This document shows, piece after piece, positions 11,947 to 24,515 of a stretch of 64,000 bases of DNA (position 1 is its first letter; every line of letters starts with the position of its first letter). Location: NCBI GenBank assembly GCA_036346375.1, contig CM070500.1, forward strand, positions 83,618,437 to 83,682,436, given 5' to 3'. The stretch is from Guadua angustifolia. Its lineage: Eukaryota; Streptophyta; Magnoliopsida; Poales; Poaceae. The notes beneath the pieces were generated by a model. That model did not search any database. It was given only the letters and a program-made list of their open reading frames with translations, and was not told where the DNA came from. The translations under genes were made by a program, and so were the position numbers.

Positions 11947-14457
11947 ATGCCGAGGGGGTGCTGCCACTGGCTGTTCTTTCCTCTCCTTCCTCCCCAAGCG
12001 CGAGCGGCACGCAGCTCCCACCACCGGTCGTGCCGCATGCGTTGCCTCTCCTCCCGGCCGGACATGTCGCGCCGGGCGAGCGCCGGCCGCCACCCATACC
12101 CGGAGCTGGAGCAGATCATTAGAGACCGCGCCCGCTCGGGAAACCTCCGCCCCGAGGACGCACTCAACCTGTTCGACGAATTGCTCCCGCGAGCCAGGCC
12201 AGCCTCGGTTTACGCCTTCAACTATCTCCTCACTGCCGTATGCCGCGCCCCGGCCTCCTCCTCCGTGCGAGATGGCCCTGCGCTCGCCGTCTCCCTCTTC
12301 AACCGCATGGCCCGAGCCGGCAACAAGAAGGTGGCTCCCAACACATATACCTACGGCATCCTCATGGGCTGTTGCTGCCGCGTGGGCCGCTTGGACCTCG
12401 GTTTCACCGTCTTCGGCCATATCATTAAGACAGGATGCGGGGTGAACGCCATCGCCTTCAATAATCTGCTCAAGGGTCTCTGTGCCAAGAAGAGGGTGGG
12501 CGAGGCCATGGACATAGTGGTCCGCAGAATGACTGAGCTCGGCTGCATGCCCACTGTCGTCTCCTACAACATTCTTCTCAAGGGGCTCTTCGATGAGAAG
12601 AGGAACCAAGAAGCTCTCGAGCTGCTCCACATGATGGTTGATGATGAAGGCAGCTGCACGCCAGATGTGGTGTCGTATAGCACCGTGATCCACGGCTTTT
12701 CTAAAGAGGGTGAGGTGGACAAGGCAAACAGTCTATTTTGTGAAATGCTGGATTATGGGATTTCACCGAATGTTGTGACTTACAACTCAATCATTGATGG
12801 CCTGTGCAAAGCTCAGGCAATGGACAGGGCCGAGGAGGTCCTTCAACAGATGTTTGATAAAGATATTACACCGAATAATCATACATATAATACTCTTCTC
12901 CATGGATATTGCTCTTCAGGACAGTGGAAAGAGGCTGTCAGAATTTTAAATAAAATGTCCAGAGATGGTCTTGAACAAGATGTTGTTACTTATAACTCGC
13001 TATTGAACTATCTTTGCAAGAACGGAAGATGTGCGGAAGCTATAAAGATATTTGATATAATGGTTGAGAAGGGCCAAAAACCCAATGCTACTACCTATTG
13101 CATTCTGCTTCAGGGGTACGCTACCAAAGGAGCTCTTGTTGAAATGCAGGATCTCCTAGATTTGATGGTAGGAAATGGTATTCCACCTAACCATAATGTC
13201 TTCAACATACAGATATGGGCATACGCTAACGTGAAAATGGTTGATGATGCAATGCATATATTTAATAAAATGCAGCAGCACGGATTGAGCCCTGATATAG
13301 TCAGTTATGGAATAGTAATAGATGCACTTTGCAGGACAGGTAGAGTGGATGATGCTATTTCCCACTTCAATCAGATGAACAATGAAGGATTAATTCCTGA
13401 CATCTTTGTTTTTACCACCCTTATTCATGGCTTTTGCACCTATGGCAAATGGGAGAAGGCTGAGGAGTTAATTTTTGAAATGATGAATAAAGGCATTCAT
13501 CCCGACTCAGTGTTCTTCAACACAATAATGACCAACCTGTGCAAAGAAGGAAGGCTTGTGGAGGCCCAAAATCTCTTTCACTTGATGGTGCGTGCAGGTG
13601 TGGTGCATGATGTTTTTTCGTATAATACAATAATAGATGGACACTGCTTAGCTGGCAAGATGGATGAAGCAACAAAGTTACTTGATGATATGGTCTCAAT
13701 TGGCTTGAAACCTAATGGGGTTACCTATGACATTTTGCTTGATGGCTACTGTAAAAATGGTAGGATAGAGGATGCATTAGCGCTTTTCAGAGAAATGTTG
13801 AGCAAGGGAGTTAAGTGTCATGTTATTACATACAGCACTATGCTTCATGGCTTATTTCAGACTGGGAGAACTGCTGATGCAAAGGCACTCTATCTCAAGA
13901 TGATCAAGAGTGGAATACCATTGGATATTGTCACTTACAGCATAGTTCTAGGAGGACTTTGTAAAAATAATTGTCTTGGTCAAGCACTCAGAATGTTTTG
14001 GAACCTATGTTCTATGGGTTTTCAACTTGATACTTGCACTTTCAATATTATGATTGATGCCTTGCTTAAACATGGCAGAAAGGATGAAGCCATGGATTTG
14101 TTTGCTGCTATCTCGACCAATGGTTTAGTGCCTGATGTTGTGACCTACAGGTTGATGATAGGAAATCTCATAGAAGAAGGATTGATAGAAGCGTCCAATG
14201 ATCTGTTTTTAGCCATGGAGAAGAGTGGCTGTGCCCCAGACTGCCGTATGCTTAATGCTATAGTAAGGAAGTTACTGCAGAGAGGTGAAACAAGTAGGGC
14301 TGGGGCTTACCTCTCCAAAATTGATGAAAACAATTTCTCCCTAGAAGCTTCTACTGCTTCCTTGCTAATATCAGTTTTCTCGGAGCAGAAATATCAGCAA
14401 CATGCAAAGGCACTCCCTGAAAAATACCATTTTCTCATGGATACAAGCAATTTCTGA
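11947..14457 (+). CDS. Rf-like P-class pentatricopeptide repeat protein, copy A
   Basis: Intronless ORF of 836 residues. PPR proteins bind organellar RNA in a sequence-specific way. This one resembles the grass restorer-of-fertility-like clade (rice Rf1 family), whose members usually act on mitochondrial transcripts. The first ~50 residues are rich in Arg, Ser and His with few acidic residues, fitting a mitochondrial presequence. From about residue 85 the protein is a nearly continuous tract of roughly 19-20 PPR motifs (VVTYNxLIDGLCK-type), with no E/DYW tail. I chose the ATG at 11947 because the same codon begins the equally long copy B. The open frame extends upstream to about 11842 but has no ATG there. 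A short uORF starts at 11818. About 41 residues differ from copy B and there are no indels. Its RNA target is unknown. Confidence 0.92.
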   Translation: MPRGCCHWLFFPLLPPQARAARSSHHRSCRMRCLSSRPDMSRRASAGRHPYPELEQIIRDRARSGNLRPEDALNLFDELLPRARPASVYAFNYLLTAVCRAPASSSVRDGPALAVSLFNRMARAGNKKVAPNTYTYGILMGCCCRVGRLDLGFTVFGHIIKTGCGVNAIAFNNLLKGLCAKKRVGEAMDIVVRRMTELGCMPTVVSYNILLKGLFDEKRNQEALELLHMMVDDEGSCTPDVVSYSTVIHGFSKEGEVDKANSLFCEMLDYGISPNVVTYNSIIDGLCKAQAMDRAEEVLQQMFDKDITPNNHTYNTLLHGYCSSGQWKEAVRILNKMSRDGLEQDVVTYNSLLNYLCKNGRCAEAIKIFDIMVEKGQKPNATTYCILLQGYATKGALVEMQDLLDLMVGNGIPPNHNVFNIQIWAYANVKMVDDAMHIFNKMQQHGLSPDIVSYGIVIDALCRTGRVDDAISHFNQMNNEGLIPDIFVFTTLIHGFCTYGKWEKAEELIFEMMNKGIHPDSVFFNTIMTNLCKEGRLVEAQNLFHLMVRAGVVHDVFSYNTIIDGHCLAGKMDEATKLLDDMVSIGLKPNGVTYDILLDGYCKNGRIEDALALFREMLSKGVKCHVITYSTMLHGLFQTGRTADAKALYLKMIKSGIPLDIVTYSIVLGGLCKNNCLGQALRMFWNLCSMGFQLDTCTFNIMIDALLKHGRKDEAMDLFAAISTNGLVPDVVTYRLMIGNLIEEGLIEASNDLFLAMEKSGCAPDCRMLNAIVRKLLQRGETSRAGAYLSKIDENNFSLEASTASLLISVFSEQKYQQHAKALPEKYHFLMDTSNF

Positions 14458-15991
14458 ATTGTCTCCCAACAATGGTTTTGTGGCTGATAAGAACAGCCTG
14501 GAGTGTTACTTAATTAAATGTCTGGGCATATTCTCCTTAAGGAGTGTGTAAATATCCTCGTATCATTTTCCTTGTCGTTTTTTGGATGGTTAGATTAATT
14601 TATTATTATAATATCACAACCTTTTTCTTGTGTTGTTTAACAACAAAATCTTGTAGTCTTGATATCCCAATGGGTTGAACAAGGTCAGGTGATCAAATGC
14701 AAGGAGTGTTATATCACAACTGTACCTTGGAATATTATGACTTTACTGTGGAAATTTAGATGCGAATTAATGTTCTCTGATGGTAATCACAAATTAACAA
14801 ATCACGACTTCTTTGTCATCTTTTCAGGTGAATCACGAATGTGTCTATTACTATAGGTTTCTATTTTTTTTCTCATTTTTCCTTGCTAATATATACTTGG
14901 CTATGGCTCTCTTCGTCTAAGTTTCTGCTTAAAAAAAGCTGATTGTCTGTCGAACGGGAGGATTCTGGACAGCTTCTCTCATAATCAGAAGCTGCTCTCT
15001 ACATAGAATCAGAATCCGGCTGAAACTTGATTCTCGCTGATTCTTGCTGATTCTCGGCAGTCCGGTCCGGAACCTAAAAGTCGTAGTTGTCCTGACCCGA
15101 TTCTCCCATAATCAGAAGCAGCTTCTCCCATAATCCAGAAGCTGAAACGAACTGGTCTTCTATGTGTTTTGCTGGTATTTGGTTTGTTTTGAAAGCTGTC
15201 AGCAATTGCCCACAAATTAATTAGATTTTTTTGATCTGTCCTGCATAATCTAGGTAAGCCCTTTTCTTCAAAAACTATATGTAAGCCAGACTCCCAGATA
15301 CAATTGATCCTTTCTTTTTTAGTCAAGTATACAGTGATACTATTGGTTATGTGTGGCAAACACCAAAGAACTTCATTTTCTGTCGAACTTTATTCTGTTG
15401 AACTTTTGGATATTGAATTTCTATTGACATGTGGACCTGCAAAATGGCATTCCTTCGAATGATTTTTGATTTACTCCAGACGTTTATTTCCTTTTATGGT
15501 AAACCGATAACAACTCTTGGAAGGGGAGTAATTCATCTATGGGCATGTTAAGCGCAATTTGCTCACTGATCAACATATAATTAACTGGGTTTGTTTATTT
15601 GGAGTATGGTCACTAGTGGCTTTTATTTTCCTCTTTATCTGCTGTGGACAAAACATACATTGTTGCAGTGTTCTTTACCGGTCAAAATGTCTGTTATGAA
15701 ATGAGAGTGATATAGTGATTGTTTGCGTGAACATTTCTCTTTTATGTTAATTTGGGAAGTAATTGTGTTGTCTTCTTTTTTCGGGGATTGGGCAACATTT
15801 ATGGTAGCGAATATCTTGGTATGCATTATCTGTTGTGGTTTCCTGGACAAAGAAGTACTGATGCAATGATGCAGTGTTCAACTTCTGGATCTTTTGGTGC
15901 ACACTGAAGGCCAGAAAGTTTTTTGAGCAGTCAGAGTTGAATAGAAACTGTTGTCGCAAACATTTTATCTAAAGTGCATATATCTTTTCAG
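14458..15991 (+). other. PPR-A 3' region, spliced UTR likely, with one MITE
   Basis: This stretch is conserved with block B (35922-37154) except for insertions. A PIF/Harbinger-like MITE occupies about 14905-15160 in A only. Its ends are imperfect inverted repeats with AGCTTCTG/CAGAAGCT words and there is a short CTAT/TAT repeat at the borders. Near 15253-15298, A also has a small extra segment (or B a deletion). No coding region was recognised. The acceptor TATCTTTTCAG at 15981-15991 may join a PPR 3' UTR exon. Confidence 0.5.
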
Positions 15992-16014
15992 GTCGATCCA
16001 ACGGTAGCACGATC

Positions 16015-16161
16015 ATGGTTCCCACTTACCTAGGCCAAGCCATTGCTGTTGCCAGTGATATTGGTGGTGACCCTTCTGGTGTTTCAGTGGAACATGGAGA
16101 GCCCACAGGAGCACCTACTTCGCCATCTTCTGATGCCCCATCTGTCTCCGCCGGGTTTTGA
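16015..16161 (+). CDS. Small conserved 3' exon or short ORF (48 residues), copy A
   Basis: After a good acceptor (TTTTCAG, ending 15991) the frame reads through ATG at 16015 to TGA at 16159-16161, ending GAPTSPSSDAPSVSAGF. Copy B (37178-37324) encodes the identical peptide. Within this ORF I see only two differences, both silent (CAA/CAG and GCA/GCG). It may be the last exon of a small gene, an alternative 3' exon of the PPR transcript, or an untranslated exon that happens to be open. The family was not recognised. Confidence 0.3.
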   Translation: MVPTYLGQAIAVASDIGGDPSGVSVEHGEPTGAPTSPSSDAPSVSAGF

Positions 16162-19100
16162 GCCTACAGTCAACATATGATACCTGAAAGCAGAGTTTCT
16201 GGCTGTCATGTACACGATGAATGGAGAGCGGAGAGAATGTAAACATTTCAGGGGCTTTGCACTGAGACGCAGTTGAAGGCAAGCAAGTCCCAGAGGGGTA
16301 GCACATGATTCATATCCATGATAAGCAAGTTACTACTTTTCGTATGCTTCACAATTGTAAGGAGCATCATGATTCATATCCATGGAGGGCTCATACGAAT
16401 TGCAATGCATGAAGTCCTGGTTTCGGGGAGAGTGGTTGTTCCGAGCTCCATTTTCTTTTGGCAGCGAGTTGAAGGGGCCATATCCTGAACACTGAACCAA
16501 ATGGTTTGAGTGGAAATTATGCCGTAAAGGGTTGGGGAGAGGATTTGAGATGCCCGCACTTCTTATTTGGTCAGTTTGGCCCATCTGGGAGTTAAAAGTG
16601 CAGCCACTACGTTTCCAAATGAGAAGGAATTACTTTGGACATTTGCAGAAGGAAAATTATATCCTGGCTGTGGACTTGGATGCTGGGAAGACCCTGGCAT
16701 CCCCTCTGCTGTCTGCTCTCTCATTCGGTGTACAGAAGAGAAGCATCAAGGACTTGGGCCAGATATATATACTGACATAACAGTGGCAACAGCTACAAGA
16801 AAAGGAATAGAAACAATACAATCTTTCGAACAAATTCTTAAGGTGGTGCCGGTTTTGATACCAGCAGCTTAAGCACTTCACAAGACAAATCATCGATTTG
16901 TGATTGTCTGGATATCTTACTCTCAAGATTAACCATCATTGAACCAACATTCAACTATTACAATGGTTTCATATTTTACTCTCCCTAGCATTTGTGGAAC
17001 CTAAACCATTATTACATGTTATTGAAAGATTATGCCTGTTATGCAATTGCATTCCCCCTACTGAGTTGCAGATTATATTATTGGTTAGCAATGTCTTACA
17101 CGATCCACATATTCCAGTTCTTTCATGTTCAACTATTACTGCGTATGTTCCAAGCATCATGCTATAAATTGAACAATTGTACCAAGAGATACTAAATCTC
17201 TTAACACATAGATGCAAGCCCTCAGTCTTCGCATAGGACACAAGGCATTGGCATGATATCTCAAATAGGATTTAAATGCATTCAGAAAAAAATGGTTGAG
17301 ACAAGTTGTTCATATAAGCTGCAAGAAAGCAAGTACATCAGCAACAGGCACCTCCGAAGCTTTTTCATGCTGACTGGATATCCATCGATAGACACTCTCC
17401 TGCCAAAACTCCAAAAACAGGATGGGATCAATTGAAGCGAATTATTAGCTAATAGTATGTGTGTGGCCATGTTCAAGAACACAAATTGATGACTTCCAAC
17501 AATTTACAACGTACATGACACTCAAAACCTGAGTGACTACTCAGAACACTAGATCGATTCTTGTCCTTTGCTATTTCAATCCAAGTTGCATATGCAAAAC
17601 ACGGCAAACCATTTATTACTGCTTCAAGACAATCGGTGTACAATTCTCGAAGCATAGTGCAATTTGACAATGCCAACCAAAGCGCCTCTCCATCGCCAGG
17701 ACCGTTCCAAAGATTTTGGGGGTCCAGGGTGAGCTAAATCAAGTGGTCCTTTTATTGATTACCATAATTATTGCAGATAAAATATCGAATGCTTTCATAT
17801 GTAATAAACTTGGTAGAGAATAAGTCACAACCAAAAGATAGTTTGAACATAATCAAATTCATGTACTATTCAACTAAATTGAGCTCTAGCCTCCAAGATG
17901 CACCTTCAAGCCCACCTGCGCCACATTGCCATCACTATTATAATGGTGCGACAAAAGTCAATCTCACCAACTCCTACAATTTAATTTAAATGGGCAAGTT
18001 AAATGTAACATTCTGTTTTTCAAGTTCTTGAACTCGAATTTCAAAATCCGAACCCGTGAAAATTTTCTCGAATTTAATCTAGCTTAAATTGAATTTTTAA
18101 AGTCAACAAGGTTTTAATTGGACTAATCTATACGTCAAATTAATTATTTCTTATTTTTATTGGGTTCCTTGTGTTTCATTTGATTTTTCAGTATTTTTGG
18201 AGATTTTTCAGGATTTATTTGCTATTTATTTGAATTATTTGGAGTTTAATTGAATTTTTGGTATTTTATTTATTGCGGAAATACATTTTAAATCCTATTT
18301 CTCTCCCGGGCCGATTCCACTGTACATCTCCTCCGGCCCGTGTCCCCGCACGGCCCAACTCGGCCAAACCCTAAACCTGAATCAAACCTCAGCCATTGAT
18401 CAAGCATTCAACGGCCGAGATCCGCCGCATCGCCCCAACGCACCTGAGAAACCCTAGAGCACTGCCGCCCGATCCGGATCCAGCGGCCCTCCATGCGCCA
18501 CGTCGCCCCAACTCAGCGCCGCCGGCCGTAACCCTAGCCGCGCGGACGTCCTTGGCGTCCGTGTCGTTTTCCCGTCCCCCGAGAGTATAAAACTTGGCGC
18601 CGCACATCACCCGAGGTTCCCCTCCTCCCGCCGCCCATTTTTCCCTAGGGCTGGTCGCCTGAGGCGCCGCCATCTACCTACACTATCTCACCGAAGTTCT
18701 CCGCCGTGGTCGTGCACTTCCGCCATGGTTTTCGCCGCCGCCGGTGAGTCCCCGCCGCCATCTCTAGTACTGTCGAGTTCACCTCTTCAAGCTCTACCAG
18801 AAACACTAACTCATCCGCTCCCTCCGCTGTCCATTCGTCGGTTGGCACATCGTCGCCCCCAGCGCCGGTGAAAAAGCTCCGCCCGTCGCCGTCGACTCCT
18901 TCGAGCTCTCGTTGCCGTCGGATCACCCATCCACGTCCCGCAGTCGGCCACGTCTCCCCTTTGGTAAGCCACCGAATCAACTGCCTCGTCACTGTCTCGT
19001 CATCTTTCCATATCCGCCGTGTCCGTCATGTGGAGCCATGTGTGCGTCGCGTAAGCGCCACGTCGCCTCCACCGCAGGTGCTAGATCCGCGTGGCGCACA

Positions 19101-20093
19101 TGCAAGCCATGTGGCCGCCATATCATTGCCACGTCGCCGCCACCATTTACTCTAGATTTACGTGGCGCCACGTGCGAGCAACGTGTGCGCCACGGTGTCG
19201 CCATGTCAGCCCTAGATCGCCACGGGTGCGCCACCTCACGCCACCGTAGACTTAGTGCTCGCGTGTCTGCCACATGTTTGCCACGTACACGCCACATGTT
19301 TGCCACGTGCATGCCACATCACCTGCCTCAGCCACGTCGCCCATGCGTTCAACTGTGAACCGGGTGCACATGAACCGAGTCACTGACTCATGGGGCCCGC
19401 ATGTCAGCGAAGTAATTTATTCCGTTTAATCGCTGATAATTCCGAAAATCCGAATTTCCAGCCAATCGCGTAGCGACACGTTGTAGGGTCGAGGATGCGC
19501 CTAGAGGGGGGGGGGTGAATAGGCGATTTACAAAATTCGATCGCTCACTAATCAATTCGCTCTAATCAACCCATATGTCAAAACCTACACAATTATAATG
19601 CGGAAGCGATAAACTCGGTTTTGACAATTAAGGCCTAAATCAACTAGACTCACTATGTGCACTATCTAAATTATGTCTCTAAACTAGAATTGCTAAATTG
19701 GACAAACAAGTAATACTAAGCAATTCTAATGCAATCAAGCAATTGATAAATACTCAATAATGTAAATGCTTGAAAGTAAAGAGACAAGGGACAACCGATG
19801 TTTTTCCGTGGTGTTCGGAGACTTGCCGGTCTCCCCTAGTCCACGTTGAGGCAAGCCCACACTTGGACCGGCTCCCGCTCGAGCACCCGCCTCTTTCCAC
19901 TAGTCGTGGTTTTTCACGCTTGCGCGTAGGCTCAACCCGAACCTTCACAAACTTGCCGGGGCTTCTCACACCTCGAGAGCTCCCGCGCACGACGCCTACG
20001 CCGTCTAGGAGTCGGCAATCTCCAAGAGTAATAAGCCGCTCCTTCGCTTGAACCTCACCGGGCACAACAAATGCGCTCCACGGTGATCACCAA

Positions 20094-22078
20094 GTGCAAC
20101 ACATGCACAAGGACCTCACTCAAGTGCAACACATGCACAAGAGCCTCTCAAACCACTTCCTAATTGCAACACATGCAATTAGGGCTCACTCTTAGCTCAA
20201 GAAGCAAATGGAAGAGGGCAACACATGCACACAACTCCCACACACTCACAATAACTCCAGCAACCTGCCCCAACACCCCAAGGCCTCCTTTTATAGCCTC
20301 CAAGCCAAAACTAGCCGTTGGGGGTCGAAATGGGCAGAACTCCAGAAAATCCGGTTACAGCCCTACTAGAACCTAGTAGCAGGCCTCACGGGCCAACGGC
20401 TACAAAACTAGTCGTTACCAGGAAATCCGGTAGCACCGACCAACTAGAAGCGGTGCTACCGCTCGCCGGTAGCACCGGCCATAAGCCCGGTAGCACCGGA
20501 CCTCAACAAACCACAAAAACACACCCCTCTGGAAAAATCACACCGGGGGTTCGGCTGGTGCTACCGCTCCTCCGGTAGCATCGGACCACCATGGCCGGTA
20601 GCACCGACCCTGAGGCACAAGAACATCCTCTTTGGAAATTTCACATCGGCCAGAGGGGCGGTGCTACCTCCGCCCGGTAGCACCGGGCTACCACCACCGG
20701 TAGCACCGGTCTCACAGAGAAAACATGATTTTCAACCTAAAATCATTTCTCCAAAAACCAAATGCTATTCTTTGAGCCATATGATGATCAACACATGATC
20801 ATACATACGTGCAAAACACATTTGCACCAACTTAGCTCATGCTCAAAGAATTCCAACCAAATTGCAAAAACACATTTCGCAATCAACTCCAAATCTATTT
20901 GCAAAACGTATTAAGCAAATCAAACTCGAGTTTATGAGATTAATTCCCCTAGCCATGTGAAGGTCAACACAAGACCCGGTCAACTTGCCAACACCCGTTG
21001 CAAGCCCCACTCACATGCTCTCGGAATTCCGGACTCATAAACCTCAGTTTATTCGCACAACGAACTTGCAAATAACGCAATAAACACATTTCATGCTTGA
21101 GCACTACTCTTTGCAACACATGCAAAAGTCTAGCTCCAAGCAACATCAAATCATGGTGCATGAACTCTCTAATTGCAACACATGCAATTCTCTAGATCCA
21201 TGCAACACCAAAACCAAACTTCAACTAAACACCAAAACCAATTCAACCGATGAGCTCTCTACTCGCAACATATGCAAGCCTCTAGCTCCATACAAAACCA
21301 CAAACACAAATTCATGCTTGAGCTCTCTCCTTTTGCAACACATGCAAAACTTAGCTCCAAGCAACCACACGGTTTTAAGAAAGATGTTTTGCGAACCAAA
21401 ACGTGAAGCTTCAACTAATGCAACACATGCAAAAAAGTGAACTTCACGCAAAAGCCAACACACTAGCTTATCCTATTTGCAACACATGCAAATCAAAGCA
21501 TTATGCGAAAACCAAATGCAACCAAGCATAAGTTTAACCCATTCGCAACACATGCCAAATGGTTAACCCTCATGCAAAAACCAAATCAACCGATTTGAGC
21601 TCGAGTGAACGCGGAATGAGATCATCAACACATGATGAAGCTCAAGCAAAGGGAACGACCCCTCTTAATAGTACGGCGATAAAAGAACTAGACTCAAAGA
21701 CTACAAAGTCCTTAGCCTATCTAATTATACCTTCGCCGCCGCGCAAGCAATCCCCTTTGGGGTCTTTATGATCTTCACTTAATGCTCCCCCGGGATTATC
21801 ACTCAACTCCACTTCTTTATCATCTCATCCATCTTTGGACCTAACTCAATCACAACTCATAAAATAGTTAGTCCAAGATGCACGGTTGTCTCAATTATCT
21901 CTTGCACTCCATTAACACATAATGGATGTCTTTAGATCAATTGAGCACAACCTAAATCAATTGAAATGATTTAATTGTGTCTTAAGTACAATAATGCAAC
22001 TCATGCTTTATTATACTTAAGAACTATTCATTTGTCCTTAATTAATCACAAAACACCATCAACACATGATGAAGTGTT
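20094..22078. repeat. Dispersed short inverted repeats with a constant ACACA loop
   Basis: At least nine sites have perfect arms of 5-10 bp around ACACA. 20094-20108 and 20124-20138: GTGCA/TGCAC. 20159-20183: CCTAATTGCA/TGCAATTAGG. 20784-20802: ATGATCA/TGATCAT. 21110-21126: TTTGCA/TGCAAA. 21171-21189: AATTGCA/TGCAATT. 21331-21349: TTTTGCA/TGCAAAA. 21475-21493: ATTTGCA/TGCAAAT. 21622-21638: TCATCA/TGATGA. 21908-21926: TCCATTA/TAATGGA. 22057-22071: CATCA/TGATG. Weaker copies lie at 20218, 20962, 21265, 21419 and 21544. The arms differ between sites but remain self-complementary. Confidence 0.85.
20427..20710. repeat. Array of CCGGT-AGC-ACCGG palindromes
   Basis: About ten copies occur in 285 bases, in both orientations. 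Examples: CCGGTAGCACCGA at 20427, GCGGTGCTACCGC at 20450, GCCGGTAGCACCGGC at 20465, CCGGTAGCACCGG at 20487, TCCGGTAGCATCGGA at 20571 and CCCGGTAGCACCGGG at 20674. Arms of 5-6 bp flank the three-base spacer AGC (or GCT). The outermost arm bases vary but often vary together. The array follows the AACTAGCCGTT phrase shared with the related repeat at 50369-51500. Confidence 0.85.
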
Positions 22079-22790
22079 CTTTAATGATTAATGAGATAAA
22101 TGAACTCAATTTAAATTATCATTTAAATTGATATGAGTATATATCAACTACACAAGTTTTTATATACTCATGTTGATGAAAAGTAATGATCCATTATATG
22201 TAAATTGTATGGAAATGATCATTACTCTAAATCATCAACTATAGAATAAACTCCACATGTATATGTGCATAAATATGATCAACTTGGATATAATATGCAC
22301 ATACTTACTTTAATCATATTGGAGTATATCCTATATTACCATGAGTATACTTATAACTAGGCAATTCAAACATATACTCAAGGATTTAGTTTCTTTGTCT
22401 TGATCCTTATATGTGTCAATAACGAATTGATCAATACAAAGAGACTTTCAAGTTAAACTACAAACTCCCCCTAAATATGTGCATCCATGTAATATATGGA
22501 TTGGGAAACATGATGCACATTTTGTGGTAAATGTAATGGGGACATTCATACTTTAACTTGAATCCAAAGTATGTAATTTATACTATAATGAATATGTATA
22601 CATACCTCGGGTTTTCCATTTTTCCATGCGATGAGACTAATCAAAAGATATTCTAAACAATCATGTTAGTCTCGATATAAGATTGTCATTAATAACAATA
22701 TCGCATTAGGGGATAAGCTCAATATTTGATTTGTCATTAACACAAGATTAGATTTGTCATTAACACCAAAACCATAACTAATGATGGTTG

Positions 22791-24515
22791 AACTTACACA
22801 CGTGTCACCATTAGAGTATTTTCTGATTTTGCTTTCCGAGCAACTTCCGAGAGCCCGTTCTCCTCCGTTCGAACTCCGATTTGAACGATTCAAATTTCTA
22901 AATTCATATAAAATCAAGATCTATCTGTTGGTGTATTTCTTCTGAATTTTTGGATTTTATTTATTTTTGTTTTATTTATTGTTGTCTCGATTTGCGTGTT
23001 TCGCGTGTAGACGACGCATCGGTTGAGCGAGAGGAGCATCCAGCGGAGGTTGCAGCAGCGGGAGAGGGTGAAGGCAAGTCTCCTTGACCATATTGAACCT
23101 AAGTTTATGAAATGCTATTTTATTTTTAAATTAGTGCATGCTATTTGATTTACGTATTGTATTTTAATGTCATTTCAAATGCTTAGATAAATGCCAAATT
23201 GTTATACCACATTGAAATTCATGTTGCCAACCATTGACACCCTAGGAAAACTAATTACTGTAATTAATGGTAAACATTTTATTATGGGAACGGTAGAAAA
23301 TGCTTAGCCATGCTTAATCACGTCGGTACCTTACCATTATGGAAATGATTTCATTCTTGATTCAAAAGGAATTGTGAAACTTATGGCAATTGGTGTTGCC
23401 GGTATTAATTTGAAATTAAAAGTGAAAAATGATTTAGACCGGGGCGGATTGGTTGGATGGCGGGTGCGGGATGCACAAAATTTTTGGAATGTGATTGTCC
23501 ATCCTAGTCAATTAAGGACCGGTCGTGTGTCACCATGGGCCATGCTATACAGTACAACCACATGTCTATAATGGGTACGACCTGGCTAAGTAATTTGCAT
23601 GTATCGTTATTTGACTTCGCCAGTGGGCTGTGCGGGTTGTCGGGTCGACACTTGCAAGGCGCAAGAGGGGGCTTCTGGACTGGGCGGAGGTAGCCCTACC
23701 AGCGGTGGAACCTTAGCGGGCGGAGTCGGTAGCGGTATATGCATTGTAAAGGCCTTGTCATGATCTCCCTGCCGACACACCAAAGGAAGTGTGTTACTGG
23801 CCTGGCACAAAGGGTTGATCATGTTGTGTGGGTAAAGTGTACCAGCTCTGCAGAGTCTTAAAAACTACTTGAGTAGCCGTGCCCACGGATAAGGGCAAGC
23901 GTGGAACGCTTTCACATAGTAGATTTTCTGGTTTTTTGGTTTTAAATGGAAAAATGATGATTTGGTTTAAAATGAAAATGTGGTTGGGAATCCGCGAGCG
24001 GTTGGAGCTCCCGGATATTAGTTTGGCGGCTATAGCCAACCAGGTAGTTGGAACCTGGAAAATTGTTATACTTCAAATTTAATTAATTATGCTATTTACA
24101 TTTTGTTAAATGCTGCTTTATGAAATTATTACTTGTATTTAAATTTCACTTTTGCTTTATGCAAATGAACCCTATATGCTTCCTTTGTTCAAGCCTTGCA
24201 TTTAGTTATTTGCATTAAGTTTCCAAGACTTGCTGAGTATGTTGCATACTCACCCTCGCGTTTCATTGCGGGGCTACTTATTCCATAAAGCAGATGATGA
24301 GAGAAGTGGCTATCCAAGAGCTTGCGATCCGCCGTTCGACATCTGTGGCGAGGACTATGAAGAGGATGATGACTCGATCTTCTAGGGAGCGTACCCTAGT
24401 CGGTTGCCTGTGGGCACACTGATTGGCTCGTTTTTGTTCTACATTTCCGTTGTTACTTTCACACTTAAGCCGTAAGGCTCCATACTTGTAATAATGTGAT
24501 GATGTTTACACTCTT
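22791..24515 (+). other. Distal part of the solo LTR
   Basis: LTR sequence after the nested repeat, without convincing ORFs. Around 24232-24262 it has a GCTGAGTATGTTGCATACTCACC phrase similar to one in the 27782-32694 element. No gene was seen. Confidence 0.5.

Larger units (their letters stand above)
19475..22790. mobile_element. Unclassified grass repeat nested in the solo LTR (third level)
   Basis: It opens with the phrase GCGCCTAGAGGGGGGGGGTG, continues through AACTAGCCGTT (20309-20319) and ends near CATTAACACCAAAACCATA. It interrupts the solo LTR, which resumes by about 22816. The GGGGGTGAATAGG start is a motif I know from many grass repeats whose class is unsettled. A truncated relative sits in the Copia element at 50369-51500 and shares CTTCACAAACTT, GCCGTCTAGGAGTC and CCTCCAAGAGTA-type phrases. 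It has no transposase ORF. Exact borders are uncertain by tens of bases. Confidence 0.6.

Noticed and set aside
11845..12693. Long minus-strand frame antisense to PPR-A (and its twin antisense to PPR-B)
   Set aside because: A shadow of the GC-rich PPR coding region. The sequence is dictated by the sense codons.
20427..20710. Possible CRISPR-like array
   Set aside because: Short palindromes in a plant transposon with irregular spacing and no constant spacer length. CRISPR is not expected in a nuclear plant genome.
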